DNA of 64,000 nt from Paenibacillus mendelii (GCF_024498075.1 NZ_JANHOF010000002.1:664431-728430); one strand, 5' to 3'. Shown: positions 42,842 to 51,229, numbered from the stretch's first letter. The notes: a model not told the origin generated them from the letters alone. Made by a program: numbers and translations.

Positions 42842-44518
42842 CTATTTAGACGTTAAGCTATGCGGTCCACGCGGCCATAAATCTTGCTCGGCCGGCTGGA
42901 AATAGTCGGCTAGAAATTGCACCGGATCCGCCCGGAAATGCGCGATGGCTTGATCGATCTCTTCATGACTGCCCTGATTCTCGCGATCCAGCTCCAGGAG
43001 CCGATCCATCTCTTGAAGGAACTGGCCCGGGATCGGTCTGCTCTCACTTGTATATTTCCTCATAATCGCGGCTACATTCGTTTCACGCAAATGATAGACA
43101 TACGATAACACGCGCGCGCGCATCGCCTCTAAATCAATCAAGTTTTGTGCAAAATCCGGCTTAAGCTGCTCCGGAATGCTAGGCTCGATTTCCTTGCCCA
43201 GCCGGATCGCTTCCAGCAGCTTCACAGCGGATAAGTCGCATCGCAGCTGAATATCCTCCAGCAGCCACGCATCCGGCTGTTGATCGTCCGTCTTCATGAA
43301 AATCGCTCTCCGGGTCGAATCCCAGCTTGGCGTATGGCACTGCTGCCCGCGGATAAACGCAGCATTCATCGTATGCTTCGGGTCGCACTGACCAAGCTTC
43401 CGCACATACCAGGAAATATCCCATGGGAAGAGCTCCATCGCCTCGGAGCTGACCGACCAGAATCGAATGATAGAATCACTGCAATCTGCATAGAGCTCGG
43501 CTATAGATGTAATGATTTGATCTTCGGTTTGTTCGGGATCCGTGAAGAATTGTGCGGTTGCCCGCAAACTCGGATCTTCTTTGGACGGCACTAAACCAAA
43601 GTACTCCTTGATCCCGCTAATGCCGGGCAGGCTGTAGATCGACTGCAGCTGACGGACGGTCACCTGCGGGAAGGTCAGGTGGTTCATCGGCTCGAGCTCT
43701 TCTGTCGGCCCGCCGAGAAAGCCTTCAACGATAACCGGCAGTCCTCTGCTCTCCGCGAGTCTGCAGGCATTCTTCAAGAAGCGGTCTACCGGCAGCGTTG
43801 CCGTAACCTCCGCGATATTCGAGTGCAGCATGACACCTGTCGTTTGTGGATTCAACCGATTGATCGATTGCAGCACCTGGCCGGCAGAGAGCTCCCATGG
43901 CTCCCACCACAACCGTCCGTTTGGATTGCAGGCCTGCCAGGCCTCAGCCAGCTTATGAATAAAGGGAACTACCCTCTCATGAAGCGGAATTCCACGGCAG
44001 CTTTCACACACGCCGAATTCATTGCACAGCCAGGCATCCTGGTCGTACGTGTAGATAAGAACGTCATCAACACCCGGAAACTGCTCGTGGAACATCGACA
44101 ACAATCTTACGTAGCGTTCCGGGGTCTTCCCGTCGAGCAGACAGTTCTGAAGCTGCAGATCCCGATAGCCGTCGCCGCCGTTATAAGGAGCGCCAAAATG
44201 GAATAAGGTCCGCAACCCGGCATTCCTCGTCCACTCAATCCGATTCCGAAGATCATTCCTTCTGCGGTTAAACGCCTCCGGTGTCTGATCCGAAGCAAGG
44301 GCGACGCTCTGCCGCAGCAGCGGGTCCTGATCAGCAGAAATATCGACGACATCCTCCAGGTTCAGCGGTTCATCCCCGGGACGGCAGCCCCAAGCAATGT
44401 TCAATTGAAGCATATTGAATCCATGGGATTGGATACGCGAAACTTGCTCTTCATTCCAAGGCTCCAGCAGTGAAGGACACCCCAGCAAACCTACCTTGTA
44501 TTGTAATTTCGGATTCAT
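42842..44518 (-). CDS. Unrecognised 558-aa TIM-barrel-like protein, possible glycoside hydrolase
   Basis: A soluble cytoplasmic protein with no signal peptide. The N-terminal half has strand-helix alternation like a TIM barrel (GFNMLQLNIAWGCRPGDEP, LRTLFHFGAPYNGGDG, VLIYTYDQDAWLCNEFGVCESCRG, GRLWWEPWEL, GLPVIVEGFLGGPTEELEP); CESC is an isolated Cys pair. The helical C-terminal half (about 370-558) contains RFWSVSSEAMELFPWDISWY. It may act on a sugar or oligosaccharide, but I see no definite catalytic motif. ATG 44518 follows AAAGGGGA. Its promoter shares a motif with the two beta-helix genes. Confidence 0.75.
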   Translation of the reverse strand: MNPKLQYKVGLLGCPSLLEPWNEEQVSRIQSHGFNMLQLNIAWGCRPGDEPLNLEDVVDISADQDPLLRQSVALASDQTPEAFNRRRNDLRNRIEWTRNAGLRTLFHFGAPYNGGDGYRDLQLQNCLLDGKTPERYVRLLSMFHEQFPGVDDVLIYTYDQDAWLCNEFGVCESCRGIPLHERVVPFIHKLAEAWQACNPNGRLWWEPWELSAGQVLQSINRLNPQTTGVMLHSNIAEVTATLPVDRFLKNACRLAESRGLPVIVEGFLGGPTEELEPMNHLTFPQVTVRQLQSIYSLPGISGIKEYFGLVPSKEDPSLRATAQFFTDPEQTEDQIITSIAELYADCSDSIIRFWSVSSEAMELFPWDISWYVRKLGQCDPKHTMNAAFIRGQQCHTPSWDSTRRAIFMKTDDQQPDAWLLEDIQLRCDLSAVKLLEAIRLGKEIEPSIPEQLKPDFAQNLIDLEAMRARVLSYVYHLRETNVAAIMRKYTSESRPIPGQFLQEMDRLLELDRENQGSHEEIDQAIAHFRADPVQFLADYFQPAEQDLWPRGPHSLTSK

Positions 44519-44593
44519 GAGAACGGCTTCCCCTTTCACAATCAATTAAATTTTCCAATTTGGAGTGAATGAACCTATGGCTCACTACAATAA

Positions 44594-44635
44594 ATTGTAT
44601 TATGAAAGCCTGCTCATAGATTTGCACTAATCTCA
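44594..44635 (-). promoter_or_regulatory. Shared-motif promoter upstream of the 42842-44518 gene
   Basis: GATTTGCACTAATCTCA (44619-44635, plus strand) matches motifs at 51106-51122 and 52650-52666. In minus orientation the motif is followed after exactly 19 intervening bases by TACAAT (44599-44594), the -10 position found in all three. The motif overlaps the -35 position, as at activator-dependent promoters. It lies 117 bp upstream of the ATG. Confidence 0.6.
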
Positions 44636-44681
44636 CCTCTTATTGTCCGAATATCAGCAGCTGCAATAGCACCGAGTATAG

Positions 44682-44714
44682 AAAAAGACGTCCCGCGATT
44701 GTTCGCGAAACGCC
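44682..44714 (-). terminator. Terminator behind the dehydrogenase operon, homologous to the beta-helix terminators
   Basis: In minus orientation GGCGTTTCGCG...CGCGGGACGTC then TTTTT. Its sequence is closely related to terminators at 49637-49670 and 51181-51213, all carrying AAAAAGACG and CGCGAAACG. It follows the stop at 44766 and the gene scar at 44731-44770. Confidence 0.85.
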
Positions 44715-44730
44715 TTCGTAGCGTTTATCA

Positions 44731-44770
44731 TTAAAGCCCCGGATTGTCCTCCATGTAGAATTTTCTTATA
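44731..44770 (-). pseudogene. 3' end remnant of a third beta-helix (pectate-lyase-like) paralog
   Basis: Read on the minus strand this encodes RKFYMEDNPGL followed by TAA. The gene at 49686 ends SKFYMGDNPGL and the gene at 51230 ends KNFFIGDNPGL. Homology with 49686-49725 begins at the stop codon and continues into the last codons of the dehydrogenase gene at 44766. The downstream terminator is homologous too, giving a 90-bp ungapped alignment (44681-44770 with 49636-49725) at about 85% by my count. The rest of the gene is absent. Confidence 0.8.
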
Positions 44771-45722
44771 TATGACTTTTTGCTCGAATGACCATTCGGG
44801 TCGGGTGCAGCTCCTCTTCTAGATCGAGTGGCATAACAGCTAGGTCGACCAGTTCATTCATATACATGTCGAAATAATCCCGGGACGGATCTGACCGGTC
44901 GATTTCACCCAAGTCCCTATCGCCCACCACCAGCCTCGTTCTAACTCCGCCATCCGTCGCCTCCATAAAGCCCATAGTGCCGAATACGCGTAAATGTTCG
45001 TTTCCCCACCTCTTGAATCCTACCGGATTCAAATAATTGACTACCGCACTCGCTACTCCGCCATTCACGAGCCGCATCATGAACGATGCCGCCATATGAA
45101 GTCCGCCGCTCGGATCGGGATTACCTAACCGGGTTTCGACAGCCGCAATGTCACTCACCTTTTGATTAGCGACATGCTCGATGAAACGTACGGCATGGAC
45201 GCCGGCTTGACGTGCAAGCCCGCCATCGATGCGCTCGTCCTGCGGTCGCTCTTCGAAATAGGGATAGGACTTTTGCGCGAATACTTGAACAATTTCTCCA
45301 ATCGCACCCGCTTGTACCAGGTTTCGCATCGACAAATAAGGCTGCTCGAAAGCGGTCCCCGCCATTTCGCGAAAGCGGCATCCCGTACTCCGCGTCGCAG
45401 CGATAATCGCATCCAGCTCTTTCTCGCTTAGTGCGCATGGTTTCTCGGCATATACGTGCTTCCCTGCCCGCATGCATTGTATAGCATCTTCGGCCTGATC
45501 GCTTCGGAAAGGCGAGCAAAGCGATACGAGCTGGACGGTCGGATCAGCCAGCAGTTCGTTAAGCGTAGCATAATGGCGAACGTTCGGATCGTTTCGAAGT
45601 GAGGCGGGCAAACGGGCAAGATCCAAGCAAGCAGTCGCGACAAGCTCGGCTTGAGGGTGATTTTCCAACAATTGTTGAATCTGATGACCGTTTGAGCCAT
45701 AAAGGGCCGTTCTGATTCTCAA
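44766..45722 (-). CDS. Gfo/Idh/MocA family oxidoreductase
   Basis: A 318-aa NAD(P)-dependent sugar or cyclitol dehydrogenase. The N-terminal Rossmann domain is IRTALYGSNGHQIQQLLEN; VSLCSPFRSDQAEDAIQCMRAGKHVYAEKPCALS contains the family EKP motif. The C-terminal domain supplies DGGLARQAGVHAVRFIEHVANQK with the usual late His. The start is TTG at 45722, 8 nt after AAGAGGTG and overlapping the preceding stop by 4 bp (TTGA). The longer frame upstream lies inside the neighbouring gene. The G-x-N-G-H loop (GSNGHQ) replaces the usual GxGxxG, so cofactor binding may be atypical. Confidence 0.88.
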   Translation of the reverse strand: MRIRTALYGSNGHQIQQLLENHPQAELVATACLDLARLPASLRNDPNVRHYATLNELLADPTVQLVSLCSPFRSDQAEDAIQCMRAGKHVYAEKPCALSEKELDAIIAATRSTGCRFREMAGTAFEQPYLSMRNLVQAGAIGEIVQVFAQKSYPYFEERPQDERIDGGLARQAGVHAVRFIEHVANQKVSDIAAVETRLGNPDPSGGLHMAASFMMRLVNGGVASAVVNYLNPVGFKRWGNEHLRVFGTMGFMEATDGGVRTRLVVGDRDLGEIDRSDPSRDYFDMYMNELVDLAVMPLDLEEELHPTRMVIRAKSHI

Positions 45723-46954
45723 TCTGATTGCACCTCTTGGGTAAAATAAGTCGGAAACTTGTCGTATTCGCTTAAGTTCACAGGCTTGGTAGGGACCGCC
45801 CACGGCACGCCCGATTCGGCAAATAATTGCTTGTGTCCCGAGGCTGATCGGATTATTTCATCAATATTATTAATCACAGTGGCCGTAGTGCCATCCTTAT
45901 ACGAGCGACTCAAATGCTCAACAGGAATGTCGTAGATTGTCCCCGACGATTCATAGGCGCCGTTTGAAATTAGCACGAAATTTCTGGTCGAAGCGACCGG
46001 ACAGATCAAAAGCCGATCTTCTCCGGTGATGACCCGTATCAGATTCGCATATACATTTTCCAAACAATTTTCCTCGCCGAATGCAAGGAATTCCGGTTTC
46101 CCTCCGATTTCGATCGTCAGATTATTGTCATAACTCCACACAGCGGATCCCTTTTCCCCCTCCACCCGGATCGTCGGCATCGTCTCTTCAGAATGGCAAA
46201 GCGTGGCGTAAAAGTACATCGTCACTCCGTTATTCATATTGACTCGGACACACGAGGTATCTTCGCCATCAATCCGGTTAGCATGGTACAATTCGCCCGT
46301 TACTTGATAAGGCACGGCCTCTTGGGCGTTATCGCCGGTCTGTATGCCGGATAGTACGATCATATTGTTAAGAAGATGGGACAGCGGGTTGTTAATCGTT
46401 CCGTCCAAAATGAACGTTTGGCCTATATTCGTTTTTCCGGCCCAGAAGGTTCGATGATAGTAGTCGTCCATTCTCTGGAACAAGCCTATGCCCGTGATGG
46501 TATGGATGCGCCCGAATGCCCCGCCGGCAATCGCTTCCTTTAACTTATTAAAGGCTTTTCCTGTAGTTAATTGGAAATTAACGGCACAGTGCTTGCCTGT
46601 TTGCCGGGACGCTTCAATCAATCGGTCGACGTCTTGAATGGTGACCGCAGGCGGCTTCTCAAGCAATACGTTGAACCCAGCCTCCATGATGTCGATCCCC
46701 ATATCCGCATGTAAATGAATCGGTGTGGATAACACGATAAAGTCCAATTCCCGTTCGCAGGATAGCAGCTCCTTATAATCCGTGTAACACTTGATCGCTT
46801 CCCCTTCAAGCTTTCGATGCGCATCCGCCGATAGATGGACTTCACTCACCGCAACAAGCTCCAAAACGCCTTTCTCCCGAAGCTGAAACATTTGATCCAG
46901 GTGCTTTCCTCCAAAACCATTGATTCCTACCAGTGCCGCCCTGCATCGTCTCAT
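45719..46954 (-). CDS. Gfo/Idh/MocA family oxidoreductase
   Basis: A 411-aa dehydrogenase. The Rossmann segment is RAALVGINGFGGKHLDQMF. FIVLSTPIHLHADMGIDIMEAGFNVLLEKPPAVT holds the EKP motif, and DGTINNPLSHLLNNMIVLSG carries the conserved His of the substrate domain. Two different members of this family side by side suggest stepwise oxidation or epimerisation of one substrate. It is between the hydrolase gene (76 bp upstream) and the second dehydrogenase (4-bp overlap). Confidence 0.92.
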   Translation of the reverse strand: MRRCRAALVGINGFGGKHLDQMFQLREKGVLELVAVSEVHLSADAHRKLEGEAIKCYTDYKELLSCERELDFIVLSTPIHLHADMGIDIMEAGFNVLLEKPPAVTIQDVDRLIEASRQTGKHCAVNFQLTTGKAFNKLKEAIAGGAFGRIHTITGIGLFQRMDDYYHRTFWAGKTNIGQTFILDGTINNPLSHLLNNMIVLSGIQTGDNAQEAVPYQVTGELYHANRIDGEDTSCVRVNMNNGVTMYFYATLCHSEETMPTIRVEGEKGSAVWSYDNNLTIEIGGKPEFLAFGEENCLENVYANLIRVITGEDRLLICPVASTRNFVLISNGAYESSGTIYDIPVEHLSRSYKDGTTATVINNIDEIIRSASGHKQLFAESGVPWAVPTKPVNLSEYDKFPTYFTQEVQSD

Positions 46955-47030
46955 TGGCGCTCTCCTTCACCTTCGTATCTCATATCGGCAATCACGCAGA
47001 TCGCGCAGCCGTGCAACCCGGGTTCCCGCT

Positions 47031-48068
47031 CTACAGCCATCGCTTCATCCAACCAACTACTGCCTCATAATGAAATTCATGCCCGCCCTCAAACACATCG
47101 TGCTTTACTCTTTCCGGACATCCAGCAACACGGTATGCCTGTTCCACTGCAGGGAAAGCTTTTATTGCAGCTTCGATCGGAAAACCGTGGTCGAGCCTTC
47201 CGTTCGACAAGAGCAGCGGTCTCGGAGCAATCAAAGATGCCACATCCTCCATTTCCCCGTACTTTAACAGATTAGGGATCGTCATCGAGCCGCAAAAATT
47301 CCCCCAGTTGATGGCAAATGACTCAAACGTATTGAAATAGCCGCACACTGCGGATGCCTTAATGCGCTCCTCTAAAACAGTAGCAAACAGGCTCCACGCC
47401 CCGCCGAAGGAAAGCCCGGCACAGCCGATTCTTCCGGGATCGACTTCTTCTCTTGTCTCCAGATAGTCGATGCACCTCATGATGTCCCATATGTTCAATG
47501 TTAACGGATTTAATCCCATCATAATCGACTTGAGAAACACGAGGTCGCAGCCGTCCTTCTCTCCATGCCGATGAGGCTTGCCGTAGCCTAGACCCCTCTC
47601 GCCGAATCCTCTCGCATCCGGAGCGAGCACGACAAAACCATCTTCGGCAAGCTTCGGCGCGATATGATAGTTCAGCTCTTTGTAATCAACTTCTCGCTGT
47701 CGTTCACCATGCTGGACACCCACGACATCGTCTTTGCCCGCTCCGTGGCCATGCAAACACAGCACAGCGGGGTTACCGGTTCTTGCATTTCGGGGAATCA
47801 GCAGGTACAGCGGGATTTTCATATTAGGTTCGCTTTGAATAACGATTTTCTCGCAGGTATAAGCTTCGAACTCCGTCTTTTCCAGAATGACGGGCTGCAT
47901 ATCCACCTTTTCGCTTGGCCATTCTCCCATAAGATCAAGCAATTTAGAACTGAACTGCTCCTTCCATTGCGACCATTCGGCTTCCGTATTCGCCTGAAAC
48001 TTGAACGTAGGCTGCTGATTGGCATGATAGCTTTTGAGGTACTCTCCCATTGAAAATTGTCGACTCAT
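47031..48068 (-). CDS. Alpha/beta hydrolase, acetyl-xylan-esterase-like (AXE1/abhydrolase_7 type)
   Basis: A 345-aa cytoplasmic esterase or hydrolase. The oxyanion segment is PAVLCLHGHGAGKDDVVG; the nucleophile elbow is GCAGLSFGGAW (Ser), and the Asp and His of the triad are likely in LLLSNGRLDHGFPIEAA and VFEGGHEFHYEA. AXE1-like proteins deacetylate sugars. It is the first gene of the operon with two dehydrogenases and lies 315 bp downstream of a LacI-type operator. Confidence 0.85.
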   Translation of the reverse strand: MSRQFSMGEYLKSYHANQQPTFKFQANTEAEWSQWKEQFSSKLLDLMGEWPSEKVDMQPVILEKTEFEAYTCEKIVIQSEPNMKIPLYLLIPRNARTGNPAVLCLHGHGAGKDDVVGVQHGERQREVDYKELNYHIAPKLAEDGFVVLAPDARGFGERGLGYGKPHRHGEKDGCDLVFLKSIMMGLNPLTLNIWDIMRCIDYLETREEVDPGRIGCAGLSFGGAWSLFATVLEERIKASAVCGYFNTFESFAINWGNFCGSMTIPNLLKYGEMEDVASLIAPRPLLLSNGRLDHGFPIEAAIKAFPAVEQAYRVAGCPERVKHDVFEGGHEFHYEAVVGWMKRWL

Positions 48069-48210
48069 AATCGTTCATCATCCCCTCGATCCGGACATCG
48101 AAACGCCCTGAACCAATTATTTTTTGAAGTGCAAGAAATACGATAATGACGCGAAATGTTGCTCGGACCGTCCCTCCCATAAAAATTTCAACTGCAAGGC
48201 ATACACTCTG

Positions 48211-48245
48211 TAGGTAACGACGTTAACATATGGAAGCGGTTACTT
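48211..48245. promoter_or_regulatory. Operator-like palindrome and cre-like site upstream of the hydrolase operon
   Basis: GGTAACGACGTTAAC (48213-48227) contains the perfect palindrome TAACG-A-CGTTA, related to the two operators at 48383 and 49487. Three bases on, ATGGAAGCGGTTACTT (48230-48245) differs from the CcpA cre consensus WTGNNARCGNWWWCAW at one defined position. Both sit about 145-175 bp upstream of the ATG at 48068. Function is inferred. Confidence 0.5.
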
Positions 48246-48382
48246 TTCTTTCGTTATTTCATGTCCAGCAGAGTAATTTAGAGCAATCTTTGAGCAAATA
48301 TCGCTTGTTAATCCGCCATTTTCTTAATACTTACCGCCAATGGTATACCGGACATCTCTGGCATCCCTCGAACACAATTGCA

Positions 48383-48404
48383 TAGTAACACGCGTTACCT
48401 AAAC
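48383..48404. promoter_or_regulatory. LacI-type operator, copy A
   Basis: TAGTAACACGCGTTACCT (48383-48400) continuing AAAC matches the site at 49487-49508 at 18 of 22 positions. The core GTAAC-ACGC-GTTAC is symmetrical, as LacI-family proteins require. It lies between the lacI terminator and the hydrolase operon, so it should control that operon. The remainder of the 402-bp gap 48069-48470 is AT-rich and holds the cre-like site. Confidence 0.65.
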
Positions 48405-48426
48405 CTGTCAATCTTGATTTTTCGCA

Positions 48427-48455
48427 CAAAAAAACACAGTTTTCCGAACTGTGTT
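48427..48455 (-). terminator. Rho-independent terminator of the lacI-type gene
   Basis: AACACAGTT (48433-48441) pairs with AACTGTGTT (48447-48455); the minus strand continues with a long T-run. It begins 16 bp past the stop. Confidence 0.93.
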
Positions 48456-48470
48456 CTAAAACAAGCTTTT

Positions 48471-49460
48471 CTATTCTCCATTGTTCTTGATAAATCCTAC
48501 GGTATCCCCGTTATAGAAGCGAATACAATCCAGAACCATTTTCCGGGGAGGCGTATTCTTGTCGGCGATTAACTGCTTCAGTCTGCTTACGATCAACTCC
48601 GCAGCCTCCAACCTGTCGAAATAGATAGTCGTTAAATGCGGACTACTTAATTTGACGAGATCTGTAAACCCATATCCCAGCAGGCTGATATCACCTGGCA
48701 CCTCCAGCCCCGAGTTCCGTAGTCCTTGTAAAACGCCGAATTGAATCACATTCTCCACACAAAAAGCTGCAGTATACTCAATTTCAAGCAGCTTCATTCG
48801 ATTGGCCATCTCATAGCCGCTTTCCTGGTTAATGACTTGTACCAACAGTTTATTGAAGGGCAATCCGTTTTCTTCAAGCGCTTTTTTGTATCCCTCAAAT
48901 AGTTGACGATGAATTAACAGATCCAATCTCCCGCTGAATAGCGCTATTTTTTCATGGCCTCTATCAATCAGGTACTGTACGGCTTCTTTTGCAATTCGTT
49001 CGGAATCGGGCGTTACGATATTCACTTTCTCATTCTCAATTACACCGTAAATGACAAAAGGGATGCCGGATTGCTCCAGCGCGTTAATGATCATTTCGTC
49101 CAAAAGCCCCGTTACCACAAGTCCGTCGGCTTCATTCCGTTCTAAAAAGTTCTCCAGTTTGCTGATAACGGAAGGGGTCTTAATACTCATAAACATTAAA
49201 TTGTAGCCTATTTCGCTTATTAGACCCTCTAGATCTTCCATAAGCAAAGAGTATCGGGAGTCGTTAAGCTCCCTATTGCAAAGAATAAAACAAATATTTT
49301 TTTGAGCTTCATTGCTCTTGTAGCCTAGTTCCTTGGCAGCTTTTAGTACCCTCTCTTTAGTCTCTTCTGATATTTTATTGTTTTGCACATTGTTGAGAAC
49401 AAAGGAAACAGCGGTTCTTGATATACCCAAATATTCGGCAATTTCTTTTTTGGTCACCAT
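48471..49460 (-). CDS. LacI family transcriptional regulator
   Basis: A 329-aa repressor. The N-terminal HTH and hinge are TKKEIAEYLGISRTAVSFVLNN plus KISEETKERVLKAAKELGY; the periplasmic-binding-like effector domain spans about 60-325. Operator-like sequences lie 27 bp upstream of its own start and upstream of the hydrolase/dehydrogenase operon, so it probably represses both until a sugar derivative binds. AAAGGGATC upstream supports the ATG. Confidence 0.95.
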   Translation of the reverse strand: MVTKKEIAEYLGISRTAVSFVLNNVQNNKISEETKERVLKAAKELGYKSNEAQKNICFILCNRELNDSRYSLLMEDLEGLISEIGYNLMFMSIKTPSVISKLENFLERNEADGLVVTGLLDEMIINALEQSGIPFVIYGVIENEKVNIVTPDSERIAKEAVQYLIDRGHEKIALFSGRLDLLIHRQLFEGYKKALEENGLPFNKLLVQVINQESGYEMANRMKLLEIEYTAAFCVENVIQFGVLQGLRNSGLEVPGDISLLGYGFTDLVKLSSPHLTTIYFDRLEAAELIVSRLKQLIADKNTPPRKMVLDCIRFYNGDTVGFIKNNGE

Positions 49461-49486
49461 GCCATTTGATCCCTTTCCAAATCATT

Positions 49487-49508
49487 TAGTAACGAGCGTT
49501 AGCTTAAC
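49487..49508. promoter_or_regulatory. LacI-type operator, copy B (autoregulation)
   Basis: TAGTAACGAGCGTTAGCT continuing TAAC; the core TAACG-AG-CGTTA is a perfect palindrome. It sits 27 bp upstream of the lacI-type ATG and shares 18 of 22 positions with copy A. Confidence 0.65.
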
Positions 49509-49591
49509 TATACAACATTCACCGATTACAATGCCAATCATTCCTTGAAAAGAAACTGTCCTTCATCCGAACGTTAAACGAGCCACTATCA

Positions 49592-49616
49592 GGCTCACTA
49601 TAAATAAATTGTATTA
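49592..49616 (-). repeat. Truncated promoter copy behind the first beta-helix gene
   Basis: GGCTCACTATAAATAAATT continuing GTATTA matches 44579-44602 (24 bp, one indel and one substitution), which is the -10 side of the shared-motif promoter of the 44518 gene. Here the upstream part with the GATTTRCAC motif is missing and the sequence runs into the terminator at 49637. Confidence 0.6.
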
Positions 49617-49636
49617 GCAGCGAAGAGCCGAACGAG

Positions 49637-49670
49637 AAAAAGACGCTCCGCGCTTGTGCGCGAAACGTCT
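49637..49670 (-). terminator. Terminator of the beta-helix gene at 49686
   Basis: In minus orientation ACGTTTCGCGC...GCGCGGAGCGT is followed by CTTTTTC. It begins 16 bp after the stop and is homologous to the terminators at 44682 and 51181. Confidence 0.88.
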
Positions 49671-49685
49671 TCGTAGCATCTATCT

Positions 49686-50951
49686 TTAAAGCCCCGGATT
49701 ATCCCCCATGTAAAATTTGCTTATAGTCGTCTTGGTGATCGTATTAGTCCCTGTCAGCTGATTATCCTTGATGATGAACGGACCGCCGGTTGTTCCATCC
49801 GCGATGGACAGCGAGGCTGCCGCCGCGTTGAACATATTGCCTTTAATCGTCGTGCTGCGGGATTTATCACTTCTGATTCCGGTATGGTAGATATCGTTTA
49901 TCACATTGTTGCTGATATTCACATTGCTGGCATTGGCGTTCAATACGATGCCATAACCGCTGTAGGCAATCATATTGTTCGAGATAACCGTATTGGTAAC
50001 CCCCTCATTCTTCAATGGCGCAAGAATAGCGGTGCCCCCCTGCTGGTTTTGGGCAGTTGAAATATAATTATCATCAATAAATACACCGTTTAACGCAAGC
50101 CCCTCGGGGTCGAGCTTAATCGAGGACCCTGAGCTCTGGTCCAACATATTGCTCGAGATATCCACGTGCAGAATCGTCTTCAATGTGATTTGCTCCGCTC
50201 CGGTCAAGATAAAATTATTCCGGCTAATCTTGAGTCCTTCCGGTCTCGTGCCTGTCGCAGCATCGACAAGGATGCCTTTGCCCGTGCCGCCAAAGCCATT
50301 GTCGAATATGTTGGTGTTTATATTCAACTGTGACGTCAGGGACTTAACATGAACCGCGTAAGCGGAAGGCTCGTTATTAACGAAACCCGAGTTTAATATT
50401 TGAGTGAAGGCTCCTATATAGTAGACCATATCAGAGGAATTTCCTGCCGTGTTCGTCATTCTCACATTCTCGATACTGTGGGACTCTCCTGACGTAAAGG
50501 AAATGATTCGGCCCGTCGATCCATAATTGTTGATGGCGATATCTTTGAATTTCACCAGGTAGGCAGACGTCACTTCGAAGACATTCCCGGTAGTGAGCGT
50601 GGCATTGATATTGGATTGCATCGTCGAGCCGCCAGCGCCTAGAATTGTAATGAAGCCAGAGCCGGCAACCGTGAGCTGCGAGGTAACTTTGTAGTCTCCG
50701 GATGGCAAAAAGACGGTACCCTTTATAGTTAGAGCATCATTAATCGCTTGTTGGATAGCGCTTGTATCATCGTTTACACCGTTGCCAACCGCTCCGTAGT
50801 CCTTCACGTTCAACACAGGAATAGATCCCTCCGTGATTGTATCGGCATAGGACCGATTGCTTGGTATGGATGGATTGCCGATCAGGTAGGCTACTAACAC
50901 AGCTGCAAAGAGAGCAAAGCCAAAACGTTTACCGGTACTTAACCAACGCAT
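49686..50951 (-). CDS. Secreted right-handed beta-helix protein, pectate-lyase-3-like (paralog 1)
   Basis: A 421-aa exported protein with a signal peptide to about residue 36. The N-terminal NVKDYGAVGNGVNDDTSAIQQAINDAL is the hallmark of the pectate lyase superfamily (Pfam Pectate_lyase_3) also found in tail-spike-type proteins. Repeated NxI/V-SNNxI coils (VISNNMIAYSGYGIVLNANASNVNISNNVI) form the parallel beta-helix to about residue 400. No lyase catalytic residues can be assigned. The paralog at 51230 is alike over the whole length, so this is a recent tandem duplication. It probably acts on a cell-surface or plant polysaccharide. Confidence 0.88.
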   Translation of the reverse strand: MRWLSTGKRFGFALFAAVLVAYLIGNPSIPSNRSYADTITEGSIPVLNVKDYGAVGNGVNDDTSAIQQAINDALTIKGTVFLPSGDYKVTSQLTVAGSGFITILGAGGSTMQSNINATLTTGNVFEVTSAYLVKFKDIAINNYGSTGRIISFTSGESHSIENVRMTNTAGNSSDMVYYIGAFTQILNSGFVNNEPSAYAVHVKSLTSQLNINTNIFDNGFGGTGKGILVDAATGTRPEGLKISRNNFILTGAEQITLKTILHVDISSNMLDQSSGSSIKLDPEGLALNGVFIDDNYISTAQNQQGGTAILAPLKNEGVTNTVISNNMIAYSGYGIVLNANASNVNISNNVINDIYHTGIRSDKSRSTTIKGNMFNAAAASLSIADGTTGGPFIIKDNQLTGTNTITKTTISKFYMGDNPGL

Positions 50952-51080
50952 AGCAAATTCCTCCTTATATTTTGAGTCGCCTTCCGTGCAGAATCATACA
51001 GATGATACAATAACCTCCTTCTCCGTCTTTTCCCATGAGCCGCCATTACGGACAGGAAAATAAATGACTATTTCGGGTAA

Positions 51081-51122
51081 ATTATACAATTGAAACGGTG
51101 TTTCCGATTTACACTAATCTCA
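51081..51122 (-). promoter_or_regulatory. Shared-motif promoter upstream of the 49686-50951 gene
   Basis: GATTTACACTAATCTCA (51106-51122) and, exactly 19 bases beyond in minus orientation, TATAAT (51086-51081). Between them lies the palindrome GAAAC-GGT-GTTTC (51092-51104), a possible repressor site. It is 171 bp upstream of the start, leaving a long leader. Confidence 0.65.
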
Positions 51123-51180
51123 GGATTTATATTCAAAATAACAGTTTCTCCACTCTCAAGCAGCGGGCCCTGTCCGTACC

Positions 51181-51213
51181 AAAAAGACGCTTCGCGATTT
51201 GCCGCGAAACGCC
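51181..51213 (-). terminator. Terminator of the beta-helix gene at 51230
   Basis: GACGCTTCGCG (51186-51196) pairs with CGCGAAACGCC (51203-51213) with mismatch tolerance; the minus strand ends in TTTTT. It is homologous to the terminators at 44682 and 49637. Confidence 0.85.
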
Positions 51214-51229
51214 TTTATCGTGGTTTAAT

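Noticed and set aside
44579..49725. Composite transposon or IS-bounded element
   Set aside because: The flanking direct copies are gene ends and terminators; no transposase, terminal inverted repeat or target duplication is seen.
51092..51104. CcpA cre site in the promoter of the 49686 gene
   Set aside because: GAAACGGTGTTTC is palindromic but lacks the central CG arrangement of a cre site.
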